The notes beneath the pieces were generated by a model. It ran no database searches. It worked only from the letters and a program-made list of their open reading frames with translations, and had not been told where the DNA came from. DNA of 64,000 nt from Pseudomonas capeferrum (lineage in GTDB: Bacteria > Pseudomonadota > Gammaproteobacteria > Pseudomonadales > Pseudomonadaceae): assembly GCF_000731675.1 (NCBI RefSeq), contig NZ_JMIT01000001.1, positions 1,611,526 through 1,675,525 on the forward strand, in the 5' to 3' direction. Positions 8,448 through 15,466 of the stretch are shown here, piece after piece (within the stretch, counting starts at the first letter, position 1; every line of letters starts with the position of its first letter). Made by a program: the position numbers and the translations under genes.

Positions 8448-9500
8448 TCACGCGCGCTGTGGCACGCCCTTCTGCCCTGGCCGGCGGTTCGGCGCCATGC
8501 CGTTGGCCAGCAAGGTCTGCTCGACGGTCGCGTACTGCTCGCCGATGCGGTAGATGGCGCGCGCTTCCTTGCCGCTGGCCACCTCACGCCCCAGTTCGTG
8601 CGCCACGCGCACGGTCTGCTGAATCTGCTGCACCGAGGTGAACGGCTTGCCGTGCTGGTCGATGATGGTGTCTTCGATGCCACAGCGCGGGTGCAAGCCC
8701 ATGGCCAGAGCCATGGTGTTGAACGGCAGCACGTTCTTGAGCAACGACTCCGCAGTCAGGGTGCAACCGTCCGGCGCCCGGTGCACGAAATTGAAGAAGT
8801 TGAACGGGTTGGGGCCGTCGAAGCCGCCACCAATGCCGATCCAGGTCAGGTTCAGCGGGCCTTTGTAAACCCCCTTGCGCACCAGGCGCTCGAGGGTTTC
8901 CAGGGCATGCATGCCAGTCAGTTGGAAGTGCGGCTGGATGTGGCTCGCCTGCAGGCGGCGCAGGTGCTCTTCGACCCAGGCCGGCCCCGCAGGCACGGTC
9001 ATTTCACTGTAGGCGGCCTGGATCCCGGGGCTGGCCAGCGATGTGCCTTCCAGGTACTCCGGGTACAGCAGCTCCATGATGTTCATCTGGGTGGTGTTGA
9101 TCGCCACCGTCACCTGGTCCGGCTTGGGGGTCAGCTCGGCCAGCATGTGCCGGGTGTCGTCGCTCAGCCACTTGGCCGCTTCGCCTTCGCCTTCGGGCGC
9201 AAAGGAAATCGAGCCACCCACCTGGATGATCATGTCCGGTACCGCTTCGCGGACCCCGGCGATCAGTTCGTTGAACTTGGACAGGCGCTTGGAGCCGGTG
9301 CCATCGAGTTCGCGCACGTGCAGGTGGAGCACCGTGGCGCCCGCTTCATAGCAGTCGACTGCCTTTTGCACCTGCTCATCCATGGTGACCGGGATGTCCT
9401 GCGGGAAATCATCCGGCATCCACTCGGGGCCATAGGGCGCCACGGTGATGACTACCTTTTCCATGTTTTCCGGGTGCAGCGAGTCGTCGAAGAATTGCAT
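8448..9500 (-). CDS. beta-keto acid cleavage enzyme (BKACE, DUF849)
   Basis: A 350-residue member of the 3-keto-5-aminohexanoate cleavage family. These zinc enzymes combine a beta-keto acid with acetyl-CoA to give acetoacetate and a new CoA thioester. The metal-binding HLH is at residues 59-61 (VLHLHVREL), and the GGSISFAPEG and GIGGGFDGPNP segments fit a TIM-barrel active site. It follows the TauD gene by 29 nt. Together with Qor and TauD it suggests oxidation of a substrate to a beta-keto acid, followed by cleavage. Family members act on many beta-keto acids, including dehydrocarnitine, so the substrate is open. Confidence 0.88.
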   Translation of the reverse strand: MQFFDDSLHPENMEKVVITVAPYGPEWMPDDFPQDIPVTMDEQVQKAVDCYEAGATVLHLHVRELDGTGSKRLSKFNELIAGVREAVPDMIIQVGGSISFAPEGEGEAAKWLSDDTRHMLAELTPKPDQVTVAINTTQMNIMELLYPEYLEGTSLASPGIQAAYSEMTVPAGPAWVEEHLRRLQASHIQPHFQLTGMHALETLERLVRKGVYKGPLNLTWIGIGGGFDGPNPFNFFNFVHRAPDGCTLTAESLLKNVLPFNTMALAMGLHPRCGIEDTIIDQHGKPFTSVQQIQQTVRVAHELGREVASGKEARAIYRIGEQYATVEQTLLANGMAPNRRPGQKGVPQRA

Positions 9501-9513
9501 GTCTGATCCTCAG

Positions 9514-9526
9514 TCTTGTTCTTGTC
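9514..9526 (-). promoter_or_regulatory. Crc/Hfq-type motif before BKACE gene
   Basis: The minus strand contains AAGAACAA (AAnAAnAA) 14-26 nt before the ATG at 9500. Confidence 0.4.
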
Positions 9527-9529
9527 TGT

Positions 9530-10378
9530 TCAGAAGGTGCTGTCGCCCATGATCCCGGCACGCTCCATCTTGCGATGGCAGGCCGGGTAGTCCATGACGG
9601 CGTAATGCTGGGTGCTACGGTTGTCCCAGATGGCGATGCTGTTGGGTGTCCAGCGCCAGCGCACCTGATACTCGGGGATATACACTTGGCTCACCAGGTA
9701 GCGCAGCAGGTCGGCGGCACCGGGGTTGGCGTCCTGGCCGAAACGCACGCGTTCGGGGGTGTGGTAATTGCTGAAATGGGTGGCGAAGGCATTGACGAAC
9801 AGCACCTTCTCGCCGGTTTCCGGGTGGGTGCGCACCACCGGGTGCTCGGCGTCGGGGTAACGCGCCTTGAGCGCAAGGCGCTTGTCCAGCGGCATGGCCG
9901 CACCAAAGCTGGCCTCGATGCTGTGCCGGGCGCGCAGCCCTTCGACCCTGGCCTTGATCTCGGCCGGCAGGTTGTCGTAGGCCAGCACCATGTTCGCCCA
10001 CATGGTGTCGCCGCCTACCGGTGGGCATTCGACGCAGCGCAGCACGCAGCCCATCGGCGGCGCTTCGCGCCAGGTGGCGTCGGTGTGCCAGGCATTCTCA
10101 TAGCGGTCGGCCGGCTGGTCGGGGCGCTTGTAGATCTGCACCAGGCCGGGGTGCTCCGGGTCGCTGCCGGCGACCGGGTGGTCTTCCAGCTCGCCGAAGC
10201 GGCGAGCAAAGGCCACATGCTCAGCGCGGCTGATGGCCTGGTCACGCAAGAACAGCACCCGGTGCCTGAGCAGTTGGGCGCGGATCTCGGCGAACAGGCC
10301 GTCATCATGAATGGCATCGGCCAGCCTGACGCCCACCAGTTCGGCACCGATGGCGCAGGTCAGTTGTTCGACTTGCAT
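9530..10378 (-). CDS. TauD/TfdA-family Fe(II)/2-oxoglutarate dioxygenase
   Basis: A 282-residue dioxygenase. The iron triad is His98 and Asp100 (NAWHTDATW) with distal His258 (STQHYAVMDY). The 2-oxoglutarate arginine lies in HRKMERAG (Arg269 or Arg273). Members hydroxylate carbons next to sulfonate, ether, ammonium or carboxylate groups and often release an aldehyde or ketone. It starts 12 nt after the qor stop and is followed by the BKACE gene, so all three are one transcript. The substrate is not known. Confidence 0.9.
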   Translation of the reverse strand: MQVEQLTCAIGAELVGVRLADAIHDDGLFAEIRAQLLRHRVLFLRDQAISRAEHVAFARRFGELEDHPVAGSDPEHPGLVQIYKRPDQPADRYENAWHTDATWREAPPMGCVLRCVECPPVGGDTMWANMVLAYDNLPAEIKARVEGLRARHSIEASFGAAMPLDKRLALKARYPDAEHPVVRTHPETGEKVLFVNAFATHFSNYHTPERVRFGQDANPGAADLLRYLVSQVYIPEYQVRWRWTPNSIAIWDNRSTQHYAVMDYPACHRKMERAGIMGDSTF

Positions 10379-10390
10379 GGCAGTGCCCCC

Positions 10391-11371
10391 TCAGATGACG
10401 AAGATCGACGAACCCGTGGTCTTGCGTGACTCCAGGTCACGGTGGGCCTGCACCGCATCCTGCAGGGCGTAGTGCTGGTTGATCTCGATGCGGATGCGGC
10501 CACTGCTGACATGGTCGAACAGCTCGCTGGCCAGGCGGGCTTTTTCCGCCGGCTCGGCGATATAGTCGGCCAGGGCCGGCCGGGTCATGAACAGCGACCC
10601 CTTGATCGCCAGGATCTGCGGGTCGAACGGTTCGATGGGGCCGGACGCAGTGCCCACGCAGACCATCAGGCCGCGGCGCTTGAGCGAGTCCAGCGAGCCC
10701 ATGAAGGTGTTGCGGCCGACGCTGTCGAAGACCACGTTGACGCCCACGCCGTCGGTCAGCTCACGCACGCGGCTGGCCACATCCTCGTGGCTGTAGTTGA
10801 TGGTGTGGTCGCAACCATGGGCGCGTGCCACCTGGGCCTTGGCGTCGGTGGACACCGTGCCGATCACGGTCAGGCCCAGCAGTTTGGCCCACTGCGAAAC
10901 GATCAGGCCGACGCCGCCCGCCGCAGCGTGCAGCAGGATGCTGTCACCCGGCTTGAAGTCGTACAGGCGGCGCATCAGGTACGACGCCGTCAGGCCGCGC
11001 ATGGTCATGGCGGCGGCGGTCTCGAAGGATAGGGTTTCCGGCAGTTTGATCAGTGCTGCTGCGGGGATCAGGCGTTCGGTGCTGTAGGCGCCGAGGGTGT
11101 TGATAAAGCCGGTGTAGGTCACCCGGTCGCCAACGGCCACATGGCTGACGCCCTCGCCCACCGACTGCACCACACCCGACGCTTCCACGCCCATGCCATT
11201 GGCCAGCGGGATCGGGTAGGTGCCGTTGCGAAAATAAGTGTCGGCGTAGTTAAGGCCAACCGCCACGTGGCGCAGGCGCACCTGCCCAGGGCCCGGCTCG
11301 CCGACTTCGACGTCTTCGTAGCGCAGGACCTCAGGCCCTCCGGTTTCGTAGAAACGTACCGCTTTGGCCAT
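10391..11371 (-). CDS. NADPH:quinone oxidoreductase, zinc-free MDR family
   Basis: A 326-residue medium-chain reductase of the Qor type. It has the quinone-reductase segments NGMGVEASGVVQSVGEGV and a nucleotide-binding AAAGGVG at 149-155, and it lacks the zinc ligands of alcohol dehydrogenases. The start ATG at 11371 is preceded by AAAGGAG. It is the first gene of the qor-TauD-BKACE unit; an AACAAGAACGACAAGAAAG tract (Crc/Hfq-like) covers its leader. Reduction of an enone or enoyl intermediate would fit as well as a quinone. Confidence 0.88.
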   Translation of the reverse strand: MAKAVRFYETGGPEVLRYEDVEVGEPGPGQVRLRHVAVGLNYADTYFRNGTYPIPLANGMGVEASGVVQSVGEGVSHVAVGDRVTYTGFINTLGAYSTERLIPAAALIKLPETLSFETAAAMTMRGLTASYLMRRLYDFKPGDSILLHAAAGGVGLIVSQWAKLLGLTVIGTVSTDAKAQVARAHGCDHTINYSHEDVASRVRELTDGVGVNVVFDSVGRNTFMGSLDSLKRRGLMVCVGTASGPIEPFDPQILAIKGSLFMTRPALADYIAEPAEKARLASELFDHVSSGRIRIEINQHYALQDAVQAHRDLESRKTTGSSIFVI

Positions 11372-11472
11372 GCCAATCTCCTTTCTTGTCGTTCTTGTTA
11401 ACCGATAAACCGCGTGTTGAAGGGCAATTTAGGCCGTTGCGCCAAGCGGCGCTTATCATCGGACGACAACGG

Positions 11473-11489
11473 TTTTTCAGTTGATGACA
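11473..11489. promoter_or_regulatory. shared 17-bp motif, copy 2 (candidate AraC site)
   Basis: Identical to 4290-4306 (TTTTTCAGTTGATGACA), and 102 nt upstream of the qor start in the same orientation. It probably brings the qor-TauD-BKACE unit under the AraC regulator at 4450. Confidence 0.55.
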
Positions 11490-11508
11490 GCGCGCATGGC
11501 ACAAGCGC

Positions 11509-11580
11509 TCAGAGCGCTGAAAGGCCACCATCGACGGCGATGGCCTGGCCGGTCATGTAGCTGTTTTCGCGGGCACACAT
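11509..11580 (-). pseudogene. remnant of an SDR gene (lvaD-like C-terminus)
   Basis: On the minus strand, in a different frame from the acyl-CoA dehydrogenase end it overlaps, the codons read CARENSYMTGQAIAVDGG followed by LSAL and a stop at 11511-11509. This is the classical SDR C-terminal motif (TGQ..AVDGG). No start or Rossmann part remains. In the P. putida levulinate operon an SDR (LvaD) follows the acyl-CoA dehydrogenase, so this is best read as a deletion scar that removed almost all of that gene and left the last 23 codons. Confidence 0.7.
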
Positions 11581-12755
11581 TGCCCGCCCCCCGTGGCGGC
11601 ACGGGCGAGGATCTTCTTCGCCAGGCTCATCCGGTGCACTTCGTTGGGGCCGTCATAGATACGGAAGCTACGGGCATCACGGAAGATCCGCTCGACAATC
11701 GATTCGCCCGTGACGCCCTGCCCGCCCAGCACCTGCACGCAGCGGTCGATCACCCGCCAGATGGCCTCGGAGCTGAGCACCTTGGCCATGCTCGACTCGA
11801 AATTGCCACGCTCGCCCTGGTCCAGTACCCAGGCGCAATGCCAGATAGCCAGGCGCGTGGTATGCAGGTCGATTTCGTTGTCGGCGAGCATGAAGCCCAC
11901 ACCCTGATGCTCGCCCAGCGGCTTGCCGAACGACATTCGCCGGTTGGCATAGTGGCAGGCCTCGTCATGGGCGCGGCGGGCCTGGCCCAACCAGCGCATG
12001 CAGTGGGTCAGGCGGGCCGGCGCCAGGCGCACCTGGGCGTAACGGAAACCTTTGCCCACCTCGCCCAGCACATCGCTGGCCGGCACCCGCAGGTTGTCGA
12101 AGCGCAACACCGCATGGCCGCCGGCAAAGCAGCTGTCCAGCGAGCCCATCATGCGTTCCAGGATAAACCCCGGGCGGTCGGTGTCGGTCAGGAACATGGA
12201 CGCGCTACCGTCCTCCATGCGCGCCATGATGATCGCCAGCTGCGCGCCTTCGGCACCGGTGATGAACCACTTCTGGCCATTGATGACGTAGTCGTCACCG
12301 TCACGCACGGCCTGGGTGGTCAGCATCGAGGGATCGGAGCCGGCACCTGGGCTCGGCTCGGTCATGGCGAAGCACGAGCGGATGTGGCCCTGCACCAGTG
12401 GCCGCAGCCAGCGGTCTTTCTGCGCCGCCGTGGCCACGTGTTCCAACAGGTGGATATTGCCTTCGTCGGGCGCGTGGATGTTCAGGGCGACGGGCCCCAG
12501 TGGCGAATAGCCCGCCTCTTCGAAAATGATCGCCTTCTCGATATGGCTCAAACCCAGGCCGCCCATTTCACGCGAGGCATGCGGGGTCAGCAGGCCGTGT
12601 TCACGGGCCCTGTCGAGCAGCGTCTGGCGCAGCTCAGGCGATGGACCATGGGCTGTCTGGCGGGGGTCATGCTCCATCGGCAGTACCGATTCGGCAATGA
12701 AGTGCCGGACTTTGGCTTGCAGGGCGAGCTGTTCGGCTGGGAGGGCAAAATGCAT
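11553..12755 (-). CDS. acyl-CoA dehydrogenase, LvaC/ACAD10-11-like
   Basis: A 400-residue acyl-CoA dehydrogenase with the FAD/substrate segments AMTEPSPGAGSDPS and WFITGA and the C-terminal IYDGPNEVHRMSLAKK. It follows an APH-type kinase and a DUF6285 protein. This matches the lva order in P. putida, where LvaC acts on 4-phosphoacyl-CoA made by LvaAB; mammalian ACAD10/11 fuse equivalent kinase and dehydrogenase parts. The last residues (GGGQCVPAKTAT) run into the SDR remnant in another frame, so the native C-terminus may have been altered by the deletion. A 4-hydroxyacyl-CoA role is inferred. Confidence 0.85.
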   Translation of the reverse strand: MHFALPAEQLALQAKVRHFIAESVLPMEHDPRQTAHGPSPELRQTLLDRAREHGLLTPHASREMGGLGLSHIEKAIIFEEAGYSPLGPVALNIHAPDEGNIHLLEHVATAAQKDRWLRPLVQGHIRSCFAMTEPSPGAGSDPSMLTTQAVRDGDDYVINGQKWFITGAEGAQLAIIMARMEDGSASMFLTDTDRPGFILERMMGSLDSCFAGGHAVLRFDNLRVPASDVLGEVGKGFRYAQVRLAPARLTHCMRWLGQARRAHDEACHYANRRMSFGKPLGEHQGVGFMLADNEIDLHTTRLAIWHCAWVLDQGERGNFESSMAKVLSSEAIWRVIDRCVQVLGGQGVTGESIVERIFRDARSFRIYDGPNEVHRMSLAKKILARAATGGGQCVPAKTAT

Positions 12756-12776
12756 GGTGGGGTTCCTTGTAGAGGC

Positions 12777-13487
12777 TCAGGCGTGCAGGCGACGCGGGTC
12801 GATGGCGGCATGCAACTGCTCCATGACGGTCTTGTCGATCGATGCCTTGCCGGGGTCGTAGGGGGTGTAGTTGAAGGTGCGTATGCACGCGTGGGTTACC
12901 TGCGCGCCCGCCATGTCGATATCGACGATGTTCAGGCAGGCAGGGTCTTGTTCGAAGGCGGCAAGCCCGCCCAGCCCGGCTCCGCTGGCCCAGGCCAGCA
13001 GGATGCGGTTGACGGCGTCGTGGCTGACCAGCAGCAGCGATGCCCAGCCGGGCTCAGCCAGCAATTGCTGGAAACTGTCTAATACCCGTTGCTGGAACGC
13101 CGCCCAGGGTTCACCGCGCAGAAAGGCAGCGCCGTGGTGGTCGGCCATTTGGTAGGCCTGGGCCACTTCGCGGTACAGGCAATCCAGGGGGATTTCCCGC
13201 AGGCGGCCGGCCCGCACTTCGCGCAAGGCGGCGCGCTGTTCCACCTCCAGGGCGCGGTGGCCCAGCAGTTGGTCGAGGGTCTGGCGGGTGCGCGGGTAGT
13301 CCGAACACACCGCACGGTCGAACCGAGTGTGCGCCAGCACACGGCCCAACGCCTGGGCCTGGGCCACGCCTTGCGCCGACAACGGTACAGTGCGCGGGTC
13401 GAGTGGGCGGCCGTCGGCGTCGAAGTAATCGACATGGCCATGCCGAACCAGATAGCAGCGGCGACGCTGTACGGGCAATTCAGTCAT
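12777..13487 (-). CDS. histidine phosphatase superfamily protein
   Basis: A 236-residue phosphoglycerate-mutase-like protein. The catalytic motif is R15-H16-G17 (LVRHGHVD), with the second half in CSDYPRTRQT and LLVSHDAVNR. No signal peptide is present. It overlaps the DUF6285 gene by 8 nt and precedes the acyl-CoA dehydrogenase by 21 nt, so it is part of the lva-like operon. A phosphatase between the kinase and the dehydrogenase is not part of the classical lva set and could hydrolyse a phosphorylated intermediate or a dead-end product. Confidence 0.85.
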   Translation of the reverse strand: MTELPVQRRRCYLVRHGHVDYFDADGRPLDPRTVPLSAQGVAQAQALGRVLAHTRFDRAVCSDYPRTRQTLDQLLGHRALEVEQRAALREVRAGRLREIPLDCLYREVAQAYQMADHHGAAFLRGEPWAAFQQRVLDSFQQLLAEPGWASLLLVSHDAVNRILLAWASGAGLGGLAAFEQDPACLNIVDIDMAGAQVTHACIRTFNYTPYDPGKASIDKTVMEQLHAAIDPRRLHA

Positions 13488-13845
13488 GGGCCAGCACCTT
13501 GGGGTTGCTGATGCTCAACTGCGCCCGGTTGATTGCCCGCAGTGCCTCCAGCAAGCGCGTAGCGTGCTGATCGTAGGCCCCTTGGCGAATGTTCCGCGCT
13601 AGCCACTCGCGGGCCTGCTCAAGCTCGGTCACTGCCTGGCCGCCCCGTGCCAGCAAGGCCTCCAGGGCCTGGCGCTCGACCTCGGTACAGTCCGCTGCCT
13701 GCGCCAGTTCGCGGCTGGCGATCAGCATGGCGCTGGCGACCATTCGCCCTTCGTAGTGCAACCCTTGCGGCAACGCCGGCAGCAAGTGCGTGAGCAGGGC
13801 TTCGCGCGCCGTCACAAGCAGGTCATGGGCATCGGGCTGGTTCAT
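13480..13845 (-). CDS. DUF6285 protein, LvaB-like partner of the kinase
   Basis: A 121-residue helical protein (MNQPDAHDLLVTAREALLTH at the start; REWLARNIRQG near the end) of the DUF6285 type. In the levulinate pathway LvaB is a small protein of this size needed with kinase LvaA. It overlaps the kinase gene by 4 nt and the phosphatase gene by 8 nt. It has no catalytic motif of its own. Confidence 0.8.
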   Translation of the reverse strand: MNQPDAHDLLVTAREALLTHLLPALPQGLHYEGRMVASAMLIASRELAQAADCTEVERQALEALLARGGQAVTELEQAREWLARNIRQGAYDQHATRLLEALRAINRAQLSISNPKVLAHD

Positions 13846-14891
13846 GCGTGGCCTCCACGGGTGAGCAAGATGATTTCCTGTCCCAGTTCACTGACCATCC
13901 GCCCGGTCAACGCCAGCTCCAGCGAACGTTGCTGGCCCGACACGTGGCGTTGCGCCTGCTGCAGGGCGATCACTGCCCAACGCAGGTGGGCCATGACTTG
14001 CCAAAAGCGCAGCGCCTGGCGGTCCAGTTCCAGCGCCGACACGCTGCGGTATCCGGCGAGCAGGTCATCCAGGCGGCCGACGCCGCCGGCCTCCAGGTCC
14101 GGCCGGCCGAACCGCCAGCAACGTGCGGTGAACCAGCCCAGGTCTTCACGCGGGTCACCCCAGCCGGCGAACTCCCAATCCAGCACGCCGGTCAACGCGC
14201 CGGCCTCGACCAGGTAGTTGCCGGTGCGGTAGTCGCGGTGGATCAGGCACGCGGGCAAGGGCGCAGGCTTGTTCAGCTCGCACCAGCGCAAGCCCCACTC
14301 CAGTGTCGGATGGCTACCTGGCAAGGCATCCAGAAAGCTACGGTACTGATCGACGCTGGCCTGCACCGCGTCAGGCGCTGCAGCGGGCAGAAACGCCAGC
14401 GCCGGTTGCGGCGGACGCAACTGATGCAGGCGCGCGAGGTTGGCACCCAACTGCCGGCATAGCGCCGAGTTGCCCTCAGGCGCGGCGTGGTCGTGGGTGA
14501 GGCGGTGGCCGCTGGCATTGCCGTCGAGGGCCTGCATGATGAAGAAGCTGCGGCCGATCACCTGCACGTCCTGGCACAGCCAGAGTGGCTTGGGCACCTT
14601 GACGCCGGCCTGGTGAACGGCGCTGAGCACCGCGAACTCTTGCGCGCGGCTCAGGCTGGCAGCCACAGCGGACACCGCGTCAGTGCGCAGGACCCAACGC
14701 TGGGGCTTGCCGGCGACATCGGCTTCGAGTAGCCAGTTTTCCTGGATGGCACCGCCTGACAATCGCTCACTGCGGGTGATGTGCACTGGCGGGGTGTCGA
14801 ATTGCTGAGTCAGGTAGGTAGACAGTGGCTCATGGGCGCTGGCGATGTCGAGGCGAGCGCTGGGTTGCGGCGCGTGGTGACGGGTTGGCAT
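13842..14891 (-). CDS. APH-family acyl-CoA kinase, LvaA-like
   Basis: A 349-residue aminoglycoside-phosphotransferase-fold kinase. Catalytic loop HRDYRTGN at 218-225 (Asp220, Asn225) and metal motif DWE at 238-240 (GVLDWEFAGWGDP) are intact. The combination with DUF6285 and an acyl-CoA dehydrogenase points to phosphorylation of a hydroxyacyl-CoA, as LvaAB does for 4-hydroxyvaleryl-CoA, rather than antibiotic resistance. It is the first gene after a strong sigma-54 promoter (14931-14947). Which hydroxy acid is used is unknown; with BKACE and TauD nearby it need not be levulinate. Confidence 0.85.
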   Translation of the reverse strand: MPTRHHAPQPSARLDIASAHEPLSTYLTQQFDTPPVHITRSERLSGGAIQENWLLEADVAGKPQRWVLRTDAVSAVAASLSRAQEFAVLSAVHQAGVKVPKPLWLCQDVQVIGRSFFIMQALDGNASGHRLTHDHAAPEGNSALCRQLGANLARLHQLRPPQPALAFLPAAAPDAVQASVDQYRSFLDALPGSHPTLEWGLRWCELNKPAPLPACLIHRDYRTGNYLVEAGALTGVLDWEFAGWGDPREDLGWFTARCWRFGRPDLEAGGVGRLDDLLAGYRSVSALELDRQALRFWQVMAHLRWAVIALQQAQRHVSGQQRSLELALTGRMVSELGQEIILLTRGGHA

Positions 14892-14930
14892 AGGCGGTCC
14901 AGTTGGCTGTTCGTAGGTGAACAGGGCAAT

Positions 14931-14947
14931 AGCAAGATGACTGCCAG
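14931..14947 (-). promoter_or_regulatory. sigma-54 promoter of the lva-like operon
   Basis: The minus strand reads CTGGCAGTCATCTTGCT: GG at -24 and GC at -12 with exactly 10 bp between, close to the consensus TGGCAC-N5-TTGC. The expected start of transcription is about 30 nt before the ATG at 14891. Confidence 0.7.
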
Positions 14948-15031
14948 GTTTTTTGATATTTAGTTAAGTCTTGTTTATCAATGGGTTGGGTATGGTTTTG
15001 CGGGGTGTTCTGGGCAGGTTTGAACGGGGCG

Positions 15032-15047
15032 GTTTCATTTTTGAAAC
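15032..15047. promoter_or_regulatory. palindromic upstream activating site
   Basis: GTTTCATTTTTGAAAC is a perfect 6-4-6 palindrome about 95 bp upstream of the sigma-54 promoter, the usual distance for an enhancer-binding activator. The activator could be the PrpR-type protein at 24263 or one outside the window. Confidence 0.5.
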
Positions 15048-15080
15048 GGTTGTTCAGGGGTGCACGCTCGACACGACATC

Positions 15081-15329
15081 TTCAGCGCCTATGAAATCGA
15101 GCGCCGCCCGCGCGGCGCATCGCGACGCAAGGCCGCTCCTACATCTGTTTCGGGCCAATTATTCCTGAGGCATTTGCGCGCGGCCCCTGGGTGCCTGTCT
15201 CAATATCGCGTCGTACAAACAAGGCGTTCGCGCGCCAATGCCACAGACCTCACTGGCCCGAAACAAATGTAGGAGCGGCCTTGCGTCGCGATGCGCCGCG
15301 CGGGCGGCGCTCGATTTACGCCCCACCTC
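15081..15329. repeat. nested palindromic element, copy 2
   Basis: Inverted arms of 57 nt (15101-15157 and 15254-15310, one mismatch) with a 96-nt core in the same orientation as copy 1. The outer flanks are only partly kept (TTCAGCGCCTATGAAATCGA on the left, CCCCACCTC on the right). The rest of the 575-bp gap (14892-15466) holds the sigma-54 promoter, the palindrome and the start region of the MalT-like gene. Confidence 0.85.
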
Positions 15330-15466
15330 AACACCTGAGCCAAGCGCCTTGCAGCCCCCTGATCCCCCGACTACACCCCGCCCCCCCAACCAACAACCAA
15401 AATTCCCACGCACCAAGCGCCCCCTCGGCTAGGATGTCTGGCTGACCCGACGGAGCACTGCTTGCC

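Noticed and set aside
13842-14891. Aminoglycoside resistance kinase
   Set aside because: The APH fold is real, but coupling to DUF6285 and an acyl-CoA dehydrogenase points to hydroxyacyl-CoA phosphorylation.
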